A stretch of DNA of 26,624 nt from assembly GCA_937973585.1 (NCBI GenBank), contig CALJKN010000186.1, forward strand, positions 1 through 26,624. Direction: 5' to 3'. Shown here in pieces: positions 15,822-23,563 of this stretch. How positions within the stretch are numbered: position 1 is the first letter of the stretch; each line of letters opens with the position of its first letter. Source of the stretch: an uncultured Helicobacteraceae bacterium. GTDB taxonomy: Bacteria > Campylobacterota > Campylobacteria > Campylobacterales > UBA6016. A model generated the notes under the pieces. The model did no database searches. It saw only the letters and a list, made by a program, of their open reading frames with translations, and had not been told where the DNA came from. The translations under genes were made by a program, and so were the position numbers.

Positions 15822-16501
15822 TACCTGTTAATCCTATCTATTAAGATTGCCGCCGCAATAGCGACATTTAGTGAATCAAAACCGTTTCTCATAGTTATTC
15901 CGATCGTTCTATCTGATTTTTCGATAACTTTTTTGGAGACACCTTCCCCTTCCGAACCCATGATGAGCGCCTTTTTTTGTTTGAATGGATAGGATGATGC
16001 ATCCTCTCCGTCCATTGTCGCCGAAATGATCTCAAATCCAACTTGTTTAAGTTCGTTTACGACATCAAGCGTGTTTTGGGCGATACAAATAGGGATATCA
16101 AATAGTGCTCCGCTGCTCGCTTTTGCAGCCCCATCCAGATTTACGTCTTTGATCTGACAAATAACTATTCCGTCAACGCCCAAAGCTCTTGCGGTTCTGA
16201 CTATAGAACCGATATTTCCCATGTCTGTTACGCCTGATAGTATTAGCAAAAAGTCATGTTTTTTGAGCTCTGATAGTTGCTTTAGGGCAATATCCGACAC
16301 TTTTGCCAAAAACCCTTGGTGGGCTCCCCCTTTTGCCATTGCCTGTGCTTTTTTGGGGTCAAGCTTGACTATTTTTTTCCCTAAGGAGACTACTTTTGAA
16401 AACTCTTTTTTATCTATCTCTTTTGCAAGATAGACCTCTTCTATAATCGAAGGGTGATTTTGAACCAGATGCCAAAAAATTTGTTTACCGTATATGAACA
16501 T
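15821..16501 (-). CDS. rlmB: SpoU/TrmH family 2'-O-ribose RNA methyltransferase, probably RlmB
   Basis: A 226-residue SPOUT-class enzyme. Its N-terminal domain (about 1-75, starting MFIYGKQ) resembles the RlmB substrate-binding domain. The SPOUT motifs follow: MGNIGSIVRTARALG (motif 1, with N and R), LIMGSEGEGVSKKV (motif 2) and DSLNVAIAAAILI (motif 3, trefoil knot). RlmB methylates a guanosine in 23S rRNA; the exact target is inferred from family. Neighbours rsmI and rsmE also modify rRNA. There is no Shine-Dalgarno sequence before the ATG, and a -10 box ends only 6 nt upstream. Confidence 0.85.
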   Translation of the reverse strand: MFIYGKQIFWHLVQNHPSIIEEVYLAKEIDKKEFSKVVSLGKKIVKLDPKKAQAMAKGGAHQGFLAKVSDIALKQLSELKKHDFLLILSGVTDMGNIGSIVRTARALGVDGIVICQIKDVNLDGAAKASSGALFDIPICIAQNTLDVVNELKQVGFEIISATMDGEDASSYPFKQKKALIMGSEGEGVSKKVIEKSDRTIGITMRNGFDSLNVAIAAAILIDRINR

Positions 16502-16507
16502 AAAAAA

Positions 16508-16516
16508 ATTTTAACA
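16508..16516 (-). promoter_or_regulatory. Extended -10 element directly before rlmB (leaderless start)
   Basis: On the minus strand TGTTAAAAT is TGn plus TAAAAT. Six T residues then separate it from the ATG, so the expected transcription start is the A of the start codon. No ribosome binding site is present in this stretch. Confidence 0.5.
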
Positions 16517-16537
16517 GAAATTCTCTAAATAGATAAA

Positions 16538-16590
16538 GGGGGCGCTAAAGTTTAAAAAAAGAGGCGGAAAATATCCATTTTTAGCGCTCC
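16538..16590 (-). terminator. Long hairpin across the rsmI stop codon
   Basis: On the minus strand GGAGCGCTAAA (containing the rsmI TAA) pairs with TTTAGCGCCCC about 30 nt later. The loop holds a T7 run after CGCCTC. It may terminate or protect the rsmI transcript before the separate rlmB promoter. Stem of 8 strict pairs, extended by one wobble and two G-C pairs. Confidence 0.4.
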
Positions 16591-17405
16591 GTTACCATTT
16601 TCTCGTAAAGCTCTTTCGGATTTTCTCCGGTTATTTTTGCAATCAGCTTTGCGGCTTGTTTTTTGGGCAAGTCGAGGGCTTTTATCTCATCTATTCCGAG
16701 GGTTATTTTGTCGTTTTTTTGCCCCAAGAACTTGACCGCAACTGCCCACTCCCCTTTTTTTGATGAGTTTTGGATTTGCTCAAAAACAGATTTTGAGGAT
16801 CCTCTAAAATATTTTTGGTGGAGTTTTGTCATCTCTTTTGCCGCAAATACTTCGGCATCCGGTGCCATATCTGACAACTCCCTAAAAAACTCCTCTATCC
16901 TATGCGGTGCTTCATAAAAAATTACCGGATATTCCGACGATAAAAGTTTGTTTAGCTCTTCAGATCTGTTATTTTTCTTGTGCGGCAAAAACCCGTAAAA
17001 TAAAAACCTAGAATCCAAAAAGCCGCTTGCGGCATACAGAGCCACAGCGGCGCTAGGGCCCGGCAGAACATCGTACGGTATATTATTTTCTTGCAGGTAT
17101 TTGGCCAGATATGCACCGGGATCGCTGATACACGGCATCCCCGCATCGCTGAGATATATGCACTCTGAAGCAAAAACGGATATATCTATAGTTTTTAAAA
17201 CCTCTTGCTCGTTATGGGAGTGGAGAGATATAAAACGTTTTTTTTCTGTTTCAAAGTTGTATTTTTGAGATAGTAAATCAAGTAGTTTTTTTGCCACCCT
17301 CGTATCTTCGCAAAATACGACGGTAGCAGATTTGAGCGCCACGACCGCCCGAAAGGTTATATCTTCTAGGTTTCCAAGAGGGGTCGGGACAAAAGTAAGA
17401 GGCAA
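16581..17405 (-). CDS. rsmI: 16S rRNA (cytidine 1402-2'-O)-methyltransferase RsmI
   Basis: A 274-residue tetrapyrrole-methylase-fold enzyme that 2'-O-methylates C1402 in the ribosomal decoding centre. Family segments are FVPTPLGNLEDITFRA at the N-terminus, FCEDTRVAKKLL, SLHSHNE, LSDAGMPCISDPG (SAM site), VLPGPSAAVAALYAAG-like loop, and FYEAPHRI. Length is typical. The only plausible start is TTG 17405, 3 nt after the rpmE stop; no ATG lies between that stop and the conserved FVPTP. Confidence 0.93.
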   Translation of the reverse strand: MPLTFVPTPLGNLEDITFRAVVALKSATVVFCEDTRVAKKLLDLLSQKYNFETEKKRFISLHSHNEQEVLKTIDISVFASECIYLSDAGMPCISDPGAYLAKYLQENNIPYDVLPGPSAAVALYAASGFLDSRFLFYGFLPHKKNNRSEELNKLLSSEYPVIFYEAPHRIEEFFRELSDMAPDAEVFAAKEMTKLHQKYFRGSSKSVFEQIQNSSKKGEWAVAVKFLGQKNDKITLGIDEIKALDLPKKQAAKLIAKITGENPKELYEKMVTER

Positions 17406-17408
17406 GGA

Positions 17409-17609
17409 TTAGTTCATATTGTATTTTTTCTTGAACTTCTCAACTTTACCGGCAGCATCTACCAGTTTTTCTTCGCCCGTAAAAAACGGATGGCATTTTG
17501 AGCAGATGTCTACTCTCATTTCAGGTTGTAGGGATTTAGAAGTAAATTTGTTTCCACAAACACAGCTTACCGAACACTCAACGTAATTTGGATGAATATC
17601 TTTTCTCAT
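17409..17609 (-). CDS. rpmE: Ribosomal protein bL31
   Basis: A 66-residue large-subunit ribosomal protein. It begins MRKDIHPNY, and has cysteines in CVCGN and CSKCHPFFTG, the zinc-binding (C+) form of L31. AGAGGA lies upstream of the ATG. In transcription order it lies between rsmE and rsmI, keeping translation-related genes together. Confidence 0.97.
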   Translation of the reverse strand: MRKDIHPNYVECSVSCVCGNKFTSKSLQPEMRVDICSKCHPFFTGEEKLVDAAGKVEKFKKKYNMN

Positions 17610-17663
17610 TTTTTCCTCTTTATTAAAGCTTCTTGTTTTTACTAGATTAAAATTAAGGGTCGA

Positions 17664-17669
17664 ATTTTA
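17664..17669 (-). promoter_or_regulatory. Probable -10 element for rpmE
   Basis: TAAAAT on the minus strand, about 54 nt before the rpmE ATG, in an AT-rich 123-nt gap after rsmE. No clear -35. The gap holds no other gene. Confidence 0.35.
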
Positions 17670-17732
17670 TCTAATATTTTTTTAAATTAAGCTTTGCGCA
17701 TTTTTGCAATAGTGATGAATCGGCAGCGGCTA

Positions 17733-18410
17733 CTATTGAAGAATACAAAATGTTGCGGCCGCCAAAACTGCCGTTTCGCTTTTTAGGATATTTTTGGTGC
17801 TAAACGAGAGTATTTTTTTTGATTTCTGCCCAAAAAGTTCTCTCTCCTCGTTGCCAAAACCCCCTTCAGGGCCAATTAAAAATAGTTTATTTTTATCTTC
17901 TGCCGCCAGAGCTTCGCCCCCGAAATCAAAAACGGAAAAATCATCCGTCTCGTCCATAAACTCTTTGAGACTTCCAAAAACTTTCATCTTTATCAAATCG
18001 TTTCGCCCGCATTGGCAACATGAGTTTATGAGGATTTTTTCCATCCTCTCAAAGTCTGGCTTGAAATTTTTTTGGCTTCTGGCAGAGTATATGAAATAAA
18101 GCTCTTTTACACCCAGTTCGTTCAAGTGTGGGAGTATTTTTTCGATTGTTTTTGGATCTACGATGCACCATCCGATTTTTGCCCCGCTGAAATCTTTCGT
18201 CTCAATATATTTTTTATCTAGCAGTGTTGCAGTGGCACTTTTTTTGCCGATTGCCGAGATTTCGTAAGTGTATTCAAATCCGTCTCTAAGGTTTCTAAAC
18301 CGTATTTCTTCCCCAACCTTACTCCGTCTCGCCGATACGATATGCCTAAAATTCTCCCCCTCCAACTCTATTAGCGGCTCACCGCTTTGTTCGCAATATG
18401 AAAAAACCAT
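17733..18410 (-). CDS. rsmE: 16S rRNA (uracil 1498-N3)-methyltransferase RsmE
   Basis: A 225-residue SPOUT methyltransferase. The N-terminal PUA-like domain carries GENFRHIVSARRSKVGEEI. The C-terminal knot has the signature LFLIGPEGGFGNEE and NILKSETAVLAAATF. It methylates N3 of U1498 in 16S rRNA. Slightly short for the family (about 240) but complete. GGAGAG lies 6 nt before the ATG. It is divergent from the AAA ATPase gene, across the second copy of the structured repeat. Confidence 0.93.
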   Translation of the reverse strand: MVFSYCEQSGEPLIELEGENFRHIVSARRSKVGEEIRFRNLRDGFEYTYEISAIGKKSATATLLDKKYIETKDFSGAKIGWCIVDPKTIEKILPHLNELGVKELYFIYSARSQKNFKPDFERMEKILINSCCQCGRNDLIKMKVFGSLKEFMDETDDFSVFDFGGEALAAEDKNKLFLIGPEGGFGNEERELFGQKSKKILSFSTKNILKSETAVLAAATFCILQ

Positions 18411-18435
18411 TCAACTTCTCTCCAAAAGAATTTTA

Positions 18436-18541
18436 TTTGTAAAATTGAAACCTCTAAAATAAAGAGAGGTCAAAAAGCCGCTAGCGGCGTGGGCTGTCTG
18501 CCGAAGACCTAATTTTGGGCTTTGCTCAAAATTTGAGAATT
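18436..18541 (+). repeat. Structured intergenic repeat, copy 2 (possible structured RNA or leader)
   Basis: Second copy of the element at 2643-2750. Block A (18436-18463) matches copy 1 at about 24 of 28 positions and carries TAAAAT at 18440-18445 where copy 1 has TATAAT. A hairpin ACCTCT/AGAGGT follows at 18450-18470, then the 12-nt palindrome GCCGCTAGCGGC (18477-18488), then block C (18502-18541) with hairpin AATTTTGGGC / GCTCAAAATT closed on TTT. Spacing from palindrome to block C is 25 nt here and 26 nt in copy 1. The end of the element lies 51 nt before the ATPase start codon, as it does for gmhB. Confidence 0.6.
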
Positions 18542-18591
18542 CTATATGAAATCTCTAATCGTAATAAAAGTTGGCAAAAAGAGGGATTGTA

Positions 18592-20328
18592 TTGAGATAT
18601 CTGATAGATTTTATTGAGAATGAGAAAATAGAAGAGACATTTGTATATTCGCAACTAAAGTGCGATATCGAGTCAACTTCGCTTTTAAAAGTTATGACCC
18701 AGAAATATATAAAAGGGCAGGAGAGTATAGTCTGCTCCGAAGCGCTAAGCGAGATGTTCGGCTCCAAAAACTACAAACATATCTCAAAGCTCGGAATCGT
18801 AAAGAATCTGATTGAGCTAGGCTGGGTGGTAAACAACGACAACTTTGGGGCGCAAAAAATTAGCGATACATCGCTTTTGGAGCTGCTAAACTCCTCCGTA
18901 TCGCTTAGCCCCTCTTTTTTGAAACTCCTTGAAGAGGGGAGTTTTGAGATGGGTTTACCGGACATAAAACCGTACACTGATCATCTGGAGTATTTGCAAG
19001 AGCAGTTTTTTAGGGTTGATTTGTATCACAAGATTGCCGCTATCAGGCATAGTTATTCGAGCGGTTCGCCGAATATCACTAGGCTTCAGACGAAACTATC
19101 AGACCTTGAAACCAGAATAGCCGAAAAAATCAAACAGACAAAAGTCCATTTAGAGTTGGAGCATTTTTTTAAAGAGAAGCATCTTGGGGATAAGGAGAGG
19201 ATAATTTTTTTAGCTCTTTTGAAAGAGGAGTATTCCGGCGAGGGGGATAACCTGAGAGAGATGAATACTCTGATTGAGCTTGTTAGTTCCGATGATTACG
19301 AGAGGATAAAAAATCGTTCGCTTTTGGAGGACGGTGCGAAACTGATACAACACGAGATTATAGATTACGAAGAGGTTTTAACCCCCTTTGGAGGGATTAG
19401 CCGATCTTTTTATATAACCGAAGAGGTGCTAAAGCACATTGTGTATCCGCAGAAAAAAAAGAGAAAGGTAAAAATCAAGCTGGAGTCTTTGATGAAAGAC
19501 CAAGAGCTTTTTGAATTGATTGAGCCAAAAAGCTCCCTTGACGATGTGGTATTGAACCCAAAAACCAGAGAGATGCTGGATACGGTATTAAGGCAGCTTG
19601 ACAAAAATGTTTCAAATCTACTCAAAGAGTGGGGCATAAAGGATAAGAAGGCAGGAGTAGAGGCCAGAATCATTTTTCACGGCCCCCCTGGAACCGGAAA
19701 GACTATGACGGCATTGAGTCTCGCAAAGTCCCTAAAAAAGCAGGTTCTCAGTTTTGACTGTAGCAAAATACTCTCAATGTATATAGGCGAGAGTGAAAAA
19801 AATGTCCGGAAGATTTTTGATACCTATAAGGATTTGAGGGATAAATCCAAAACCGAGCCTGTACTCCTTTTAAATGAGGCCGACCAGTTTTTATCCTCCA
19901 GAAGCCAATCTGCTTTTTCTAGCGCAGACAAAATGCATAATCAGATGCAAAACATATTTTTGGAGCAGATAGAGAGATTCGACGGGGTGATTATTGCCAC
20001 TACAAACCTCCTTGAAAATATTGATCAGGCATTCTCCAGACGGTTTAACTACAAAATAAAATTTGATAAGCCCGATTTTGAACAGCGGATTTCGATATGG
20101 CAAAAAAGCCTTCCGAAAAATGCTCCGTTTGGCGATGGTTTCAATATGGAAAAATTGGCCTCGCATCAGCTAACTGGCGGACAAATCGCCCTTGTCGTCA
20201 AAAATGCGGCGATGAATGTCGCCGCCAAAGAGCAGCCGATATTTTCTATGGATGATTTTGTAACAGAGATTAAAAAAGAGATATCAAGCAGTTTCGACAA
20301 TGAAAAATCGATGGGGTTTTTGTCCTAA
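18592..20328 (+). CDS. AAA family ATPase with N-terminal regulatory region, function unknown
   Basis: A 578-residue protein with one C-terminal AAA module. Walker A is GPPGTGKT (364-371), Walker B is VLLLNEAD (424-431, with Asn where Asp is usual), sensor 1 is ATTN (469-472) and the arginine finger region is SRRF (482-485). The first 300 residues are helical, include a charged coiled-coil-like segment (about 160-195) and match no domain I know. There is no protease, membrane segment or zinc motif, so it is more likely a remodelling ATPase. The start TTG 18592 follows GAGGG by 6 nt; TTG 18571 is in frame but lacks such a site. Confidence 0.82.
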   Translation: MRYLIDFIENEKIEETFVYSQLKCDIESTSLLKVMTQKYIKGQESIVCSEALSEMFGSKNYKHISKLGIVKNLIELGWVVNNDNFGAQKISDTSLLELLNSSVSLSPSFLKLLEEGSFEMGLPDIKPYTDHLEYLQEQFFRVDLYHKIAAIRHSYSSGSPNITRLQTKLSDLETRIAEKIKQTKVHLELEHFFKEKHLGDKERIIFLALLKEEYSGEGDNLREMNTLIELVSSDDYERIKNRSLLEDGAKLIQHEIIDYEEVLTPFGGISRSFYITEEVLKHIVYPQKKKRKVKIKLESLMKDQELFELIEPKSSLDDVVLNPKTREMLDTVLRQLDKNVSNLLKEWGIKDKKAGVEARIIFHGPPGTGKTMTALSLAKSLKKQVLSFDCSKILSMYIGESEKNVRKIFDTYKDLRDKSKTEPVLLLNEADQFLSSRSQSAFSSADKMHNQMQNIFLEQIERFDGVIIATTNLLENIDQAFSRRFNYKIKFDKPDFEQRISIWQKSLPKNAPFGDGFNMEKLASHQLTGGQIALVVKNAAMNVAAKEQPIFSMDDFVTEIKKEISSSFDNEKSMGFLS

Positions 20329-20340
20329 AGGCAAAACCTC
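20313..20340 (+). terminator. Hairpin across the AAA ATPase stop codon
   Basis: GGGGTTTTTGTCC pairs with GGCAAAACCTC around a TAAA loop that contains the stop codon, with two bulged T residues. Only a weak T-rich stretch follows. It probably limits read-through from the ATPase gene into nuo. Confidence 0.4.
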
Positions 20341-20396
20341 ACCCAAATTTTATGTTACTATTCTCTACATATAAACTTATCTTCCTCAAAAAAACT

Positions 20397-20460
20397 GTAA
20401 CTTTAAGTTACTAATACCCCGTTTTAGGTAAAGTAATTTTAATTATTTTGTCGGTATATT
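20397..20460 (+). promoter_or_regulatory. nuo operon upstream region: palindrome and -10-like box
   Basis: The 227-nt gap before nuoA holds no gene. GTAACTT-T-AAGTTAC (20397-20411) is a perfect 7-bp inverted repeat around one base, a plausible operator. Its half GTTACTA also occurs at 20354-20360. Downstream, TATATT (20455-20460) after a T-rich stretch is a candidate -10. That would leave an untranslated leader of about 90 nt before nuoA. Confidence 0.4.
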
Positions 20461-20555
20461 AACGGCCGCTTGAAATTTGTCCGTTCGGTCTTTTCGTTTA
20501 TGAGTGCGGGAAGGTTTTGTGGCGGCAGAGAAAAAAACCAAAAAAAGGCTTGGCA

Positions 20556-20945
20556 ATGACTCATTCCGATTTTGCGCATCCGTACTTCGGCGCATTCGTA
20601 TTGACCGTTTTTACGTTCGCCGCTTTTTTTGCGACTACCAACTTGGCTAGATTTGTAAGTAGGCTAATGGCAAGAAAAGACACCGAAAAGCTAAAACTAT
20701 CGATTTACGAATGCGGTCCGGAGGCTAACCTTCAGCCAAATAAGATTTCGGCTCAGTTTTACCTATTCGGTCTTCTTTTTATTTTGTTCGATATCGAGAT
20801 TATTTTTATGTTCCCGTGGGCGCTCGATTTTAAAGCCCTTGGATGGTTCGGTATGGTTGAGATGGTCATATTTTTGGCTCTTTTGACAATCGGATTCGTA
20901 TACGCTTGGAAAAAAGGAGCGCTGCAATGGCACAGCATAAAGTAA
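20556..20945 (+). CDS. nuoA: NADH-quinone oxidoreductase subunit A
   Basis: A 129-residue membrane subunit of complex I with three helices (about 10-30, 65-85 and 95-115). The conserved loop YECGPEANLQPN and the segment QFYLFGLLFILFDIEIIFMFPWA are diagnostic. I start at ATG 20556 (AAAGG about 7 nt upstream) and not at the earlier in-frame GTG 20517, whose first residues are basic and unlike NuoA. It overlaps nuoB by 19 nt. Confidence 0.95.
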   Translation: MTHSDFAHPYFGAFVLTVFTFAAFFATTNLARFVSRLMARKDTEKLKLSIYECGPEANLQPNKISAQFYLFGLLFILFDIEIIFMFPWALDFKALGWFGMVEMVIFLALLTIGFVYAWKKGALQWHSIK

Positions 20946-21436
20946 ACTACGCCGCAAACGGCGGTCTTCCGGTAGCCTTGACTACTGTTGACAAGCTTGT
21001 TAACTGGGGGCGCTCAAACAGCCTTTGGGCTTTTACATTCGGTCTGGCGTGCTGTGCTATCGAGATGATGGCATCAGGTGCAGGTAGATACGACTTTGAC
21101 AGATTCGGTACGATTTTTAGAGCATCTCCTAGGCAATCGGACGTAATGGTGGTAGCCGGAACGGTAACAAAAAAATACGCTCCGTTTATCAGAAGACTAT
21201 ACGACCAAATGGCAGAGCCTAGATGGGTTATATCTATGGGTTCTTGTGCAAATACCGGCGGGATGTTTAACACCTATAGCACCGTTCAAGGTGTCGATAG
21301 AATCATTCCGGTTGATATTTATCTTCCCGGATGTGCACCTAGGCCTGAGACGCTTCAGTATGCGGTGATGATGCTACAGCAACATGTTAGAAAAAACAAA
21401 GCCTCACGTGCGCAAATCCAAAAAAGGTTTGTGTAA
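20927..21436 (+). CDS. nuoB: NADH-quinone oxidoreductase subunit B
   Basis: A 169-residue peripheral-arm subunit carrying cluster N2, which passes electrons to quinone. The four ligands are present: tandem C42-C43 in LACCAIE, C107 in GSCANTGG and C136 in PGCAPRPE. AAGGAG lies 7 nt before ATG 20927, which decides the start over the GTG-type start at 20906. The stop shares its last base with the nuoC ATG (TAATG). Confidence 0.97.
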   Translation: MAQHKVNYAANGGLPVALTTVDKLVNWGRSNSLWAFTFGLACCAIEMMASGAGRYDFDRFGTIFRASPRQSDVMVVAGTVTKKYAPFIRRLYDQMAEPRWVISMGSCANTGGMFNTYSTVQGVDRIIPVDIYLPGCAPRPETLQYAVMMLQQHVRKNKASRAQIQKRFV

Positions 21437-22233
21437 TGAGAAAATATACGCCAAAAGATAATGTCCAAAAACAATCTTATTACACGGATAGATTTAGAGT
21501 TGCCGACGTACTGCCAAAAGAGAGCGTAGAGGGTGACGAAGTTTTTGCCAAAGACGTTGAGGCTATAAGCGCTGCATTTGAGTTAAAAGAGGCATACATC
21601 CAAAAGGGTCAACTAGTTGTTATCGTAGACTCTACCGTTAGCTTTGATGTAGTTAAGTTTTTTAAAGAGAAGCTAAATTATAACCAGCTAAGCGAAATGA
21701 GTGCCGTAGATTTTGTTGCCGAGCGTGGCGGATTTGAAGTTTTTTATCAGCTTCTTTCGATGGGTAAACGGAAAAGAGCAAGGGTAAAATGCTTTATTAA
21801 AGACGGCGAAAATGTTGAATCTGTTAGCTCTTTGTACTCGTCTGCCAACTGGGCCGAGAGAGAGATGTACGATATGTTCGGCATCAGAGTAAATAATCAT
21901 CCGATGTTAAAAAGAATTATGCTCCCAGACGATTGGGTCGGCCACCCGCTTAGAAAAACCTATCCGCTTCAGGGGGATGAGTTTGCAAGTTGGTATGAGG
22001 TCGATAAGATATACGGCAAAGAGGCTAGGGAGATTATCGGAGCAGAACTTAGAGATGCGGCGTTTATCGACAGATATGATACCGAGAGATTTGCAAGGCT
22101 CGGCAAAGAGGTCGGATACGGCGAAGAGTATAAAGAGAGTGCCACGGAGATAGCATACCAAGAGGGCGATAGACCGCTACTTATAGAAAAATTTGATCCT
22201 AGCAAGTCTACACTTGCAGACAGAGAAAGATAG
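21436..22233 (+). CDS. nuoC: NADH-quinone oxidoreductase subunit C
   Basis: A 265-residue peripheral-arm subunit with the 30-kDa subunit signature EREMYDMFGIRVNNHPMLKRIMLPDDW at about 141-167, followed by GHPLRKTYPL. It has a C-terminal extension of about 75 residues beyond the usual domain, charged and without known motifs. It is separate from nuoD, not fused. Its start overlaps the nuoB stop by one base. Confidence 0.95.
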   Translation: MRKYTPKDNVQKQSYYTDRFRVADVLPKESVEGDEVFAKDVEAISAAFELKEAYIQKGQLVVIVDSTVSFDVVKFFKEKLNYNQLSEMSAVDFVAERGGFEVFYQLLSMGKRKRARVKCFIKDGENVESVSSLYSSANWAEREMYDMFGIRVNNHPMLKRIMLPDDWVGHPLRKTYPLQGDEFASWYEVDKIYGKEAREIIGAELRDAAFIDRYDTERFARLGKEVGYGEEYKESATEIAYQEGDRPLLIEKFDPSKSTLADRER

Positions 22234-22244
22234 GAGGGCGAAAA

Positions 22245-23471
22245 ATGCAACAACCGAATAAATTAGCGCCCTATTTTGAGAACATTACGTTTGACAGAGA
22301 AGACAACAAAATGGTTGTCAACTTCGGTCCAAACCACCCGTCGGCGCACGGTCTTTTGAATCTTGTATTGGAACTTAGCGGCGAAGAGGTCGTAAAGGCA
22401 TATCCAAACATCGGCTTTCTCCATAGAGGGATGGAGAAGATGGCTGAAAATATGATTTATAACGAATTTTTGCCGACAACCGATAGGATGGACTATATTG
22501 CCGCCAGTTCAAACAACTATGGCTTTGCCCTTGCGGTTGAAAAACTGGTAGGGCTTGAAGTTCCGAGAAGGGCGAAAGTAATCAGGACAATGCTGTTAGA
22601 GATTAACAGGCTTTGTTCGCATCTATTCTTTATCGCTACGCATGCCCTTGATATCGGTGCAATGAGTGTCTTTTTGTATGCATTTAGAGAAAGAGAGCAT
22701 GCGATGGATCTTATCGAAGATTATTGCGGGGCGAGACTTACTCACTCATCTATCAGAATCGGCGGTGTTCCGCTAGATGTAACTGATGAGTGGATGGTAA
22801 ATCTCAAAAAATTCATAGACTCCTTGGAAGAGAATATCCAAATATACGAAGGGTTGCTGGATTCAAATAGAATCTGGAGAATGAGGCTGGAGGATGTCGG
22901 TATTTTGTCTCCGGAGATGGCGGTAGACTGGGGTTGCTCCGGTGTTATGCTAAGGGGGAGCGGCATCAAGTGGGATATCAGAAAAGAGGAGCCGTACGAG
23001 ATTTACGACGAACTTGATTTCGATGTTCCTGTAGCCGAGACAAACGATAGTTTCGGTAGATACCGATGCTATATGCTAGAGATGAGAGAGTCGGTCAAAA
23101 TAATCGACCAGTGCCTAAAGCTCTACAAGGATACCGACTCGCAGATAATGGCTGATGCGCCAAACTACGTATCGGCTCCAAAAGAGCAGATAATGACCCA
23201 AAACTACTCGCTTATGCAGCATTTTGTCCTTGTAACTCAAGGGATGAGACCGCCTGTCGGAGAGGTATATGTGGCGACCGAGTCTCCAAAAGGGGAGCTT
23301 GGGTACTACATCTATTCAAACGGTGAGCCGTATCCGTACAGACTAAAAATCAGAGCCCCTAGCTTCTGGCATACCGGAATATTGCAGGCGTGGCTCCCTG
23401 GCGTTCAGCTAGCCGACGTCGTAACGATGATAGGTAGCTCAAACACTGTATTCGGTGAGGTAGATAGATGA
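22245..23471 (+). CDS. nuoD: NADH-quinone oxidoreductase subunit D
   Basis: A 408-residue peripheral-arm subunit that forms the quinone site with NuoB. It has GPNHPSAHG at 28-36, FLHRGMEKMAENM, the segment INRLCSHLFFIATHALDIGAM, and the C-terminal VKIRAPSFWHT-like motif LKIRAPSFWHTGIL. Hydrogenase-type Ni cysteines are absent, as expected for NuoD. GGAGGG lies just before the ATG. The stop overlaps the ATG of a 31-codon ORF. Confidence 0.97.
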   Translation: MQQPNKLAPYFENITFDREDNKMVVNFGPNHPSAHGLLNLVLELSGEEVVKAYPNIGFLHRGMEKMAENMIYNEFLPTTDRMDYIAASSNNYGFALAVEKLVGLEVPRRAKVIRTMLLEINRLCSHLFFIATHALDIGAMSVFLYAFREREHAMDLIEDYCGARLTHSSIRIGGVPLDVTDEWMVNLKKFIDSLEENIQIYEGLLDSNRIWRMRLEDVGILSPEMAVDWGCSGVMLRGSGIKWDIRKEEPYEIYDELDFDVPVAETNDSFGRYRCYMLEMRESVKIIDQCLKLYKDTDSQIMADAPNYVSAPKEQIMTQNYSLMQHFVLVTQGMRPPVGEVYVATESPKGELGYYIYSNGEPYPYRLKIRAPSFWHTGILQAWLPGVQLADVVTMIGSSNTVFGEVDR

Positions 23472-23563
23472 TGAAGAATTCATCTCTGCTCGATAGAGCA
23501 AGCTTTAGTGAGAGTAATTTTGCTGTGGCTTTGCCGACCGCAAAAGGAGATATGAAAATATGA
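23468..23563 (+). CDS. 31-codon ORF bridging nuoD and the NuoE-position gene
   Basis: A small ORF of 31 codons that starts MMKNSSLLDRASFSE and ends GDMKI. Its ATG overlaps the nuoD stop (ATGA), a GAGG sits 7 nt upstream, and its TGA overlaps the ATG of the next gene (ATGA). These junctions look like translational coupling in a nuo operon with no other gap of this size. No cysteine, membrane segment or known motif is visible. It may be a small accessory peptide or only a coupling device. Confidence 0.45.
   Translation: MMKNSSLLDRASFSESNFAVALPTAKGDMKI

Noticed and set aside
20329..20555. A tRNA, riboswitch or small gene before nuoA
   Set aside because: No cloverleaf, no known aptamer core and no ORF with a ribosome site; only the palindrome and promoter-like box stand out.
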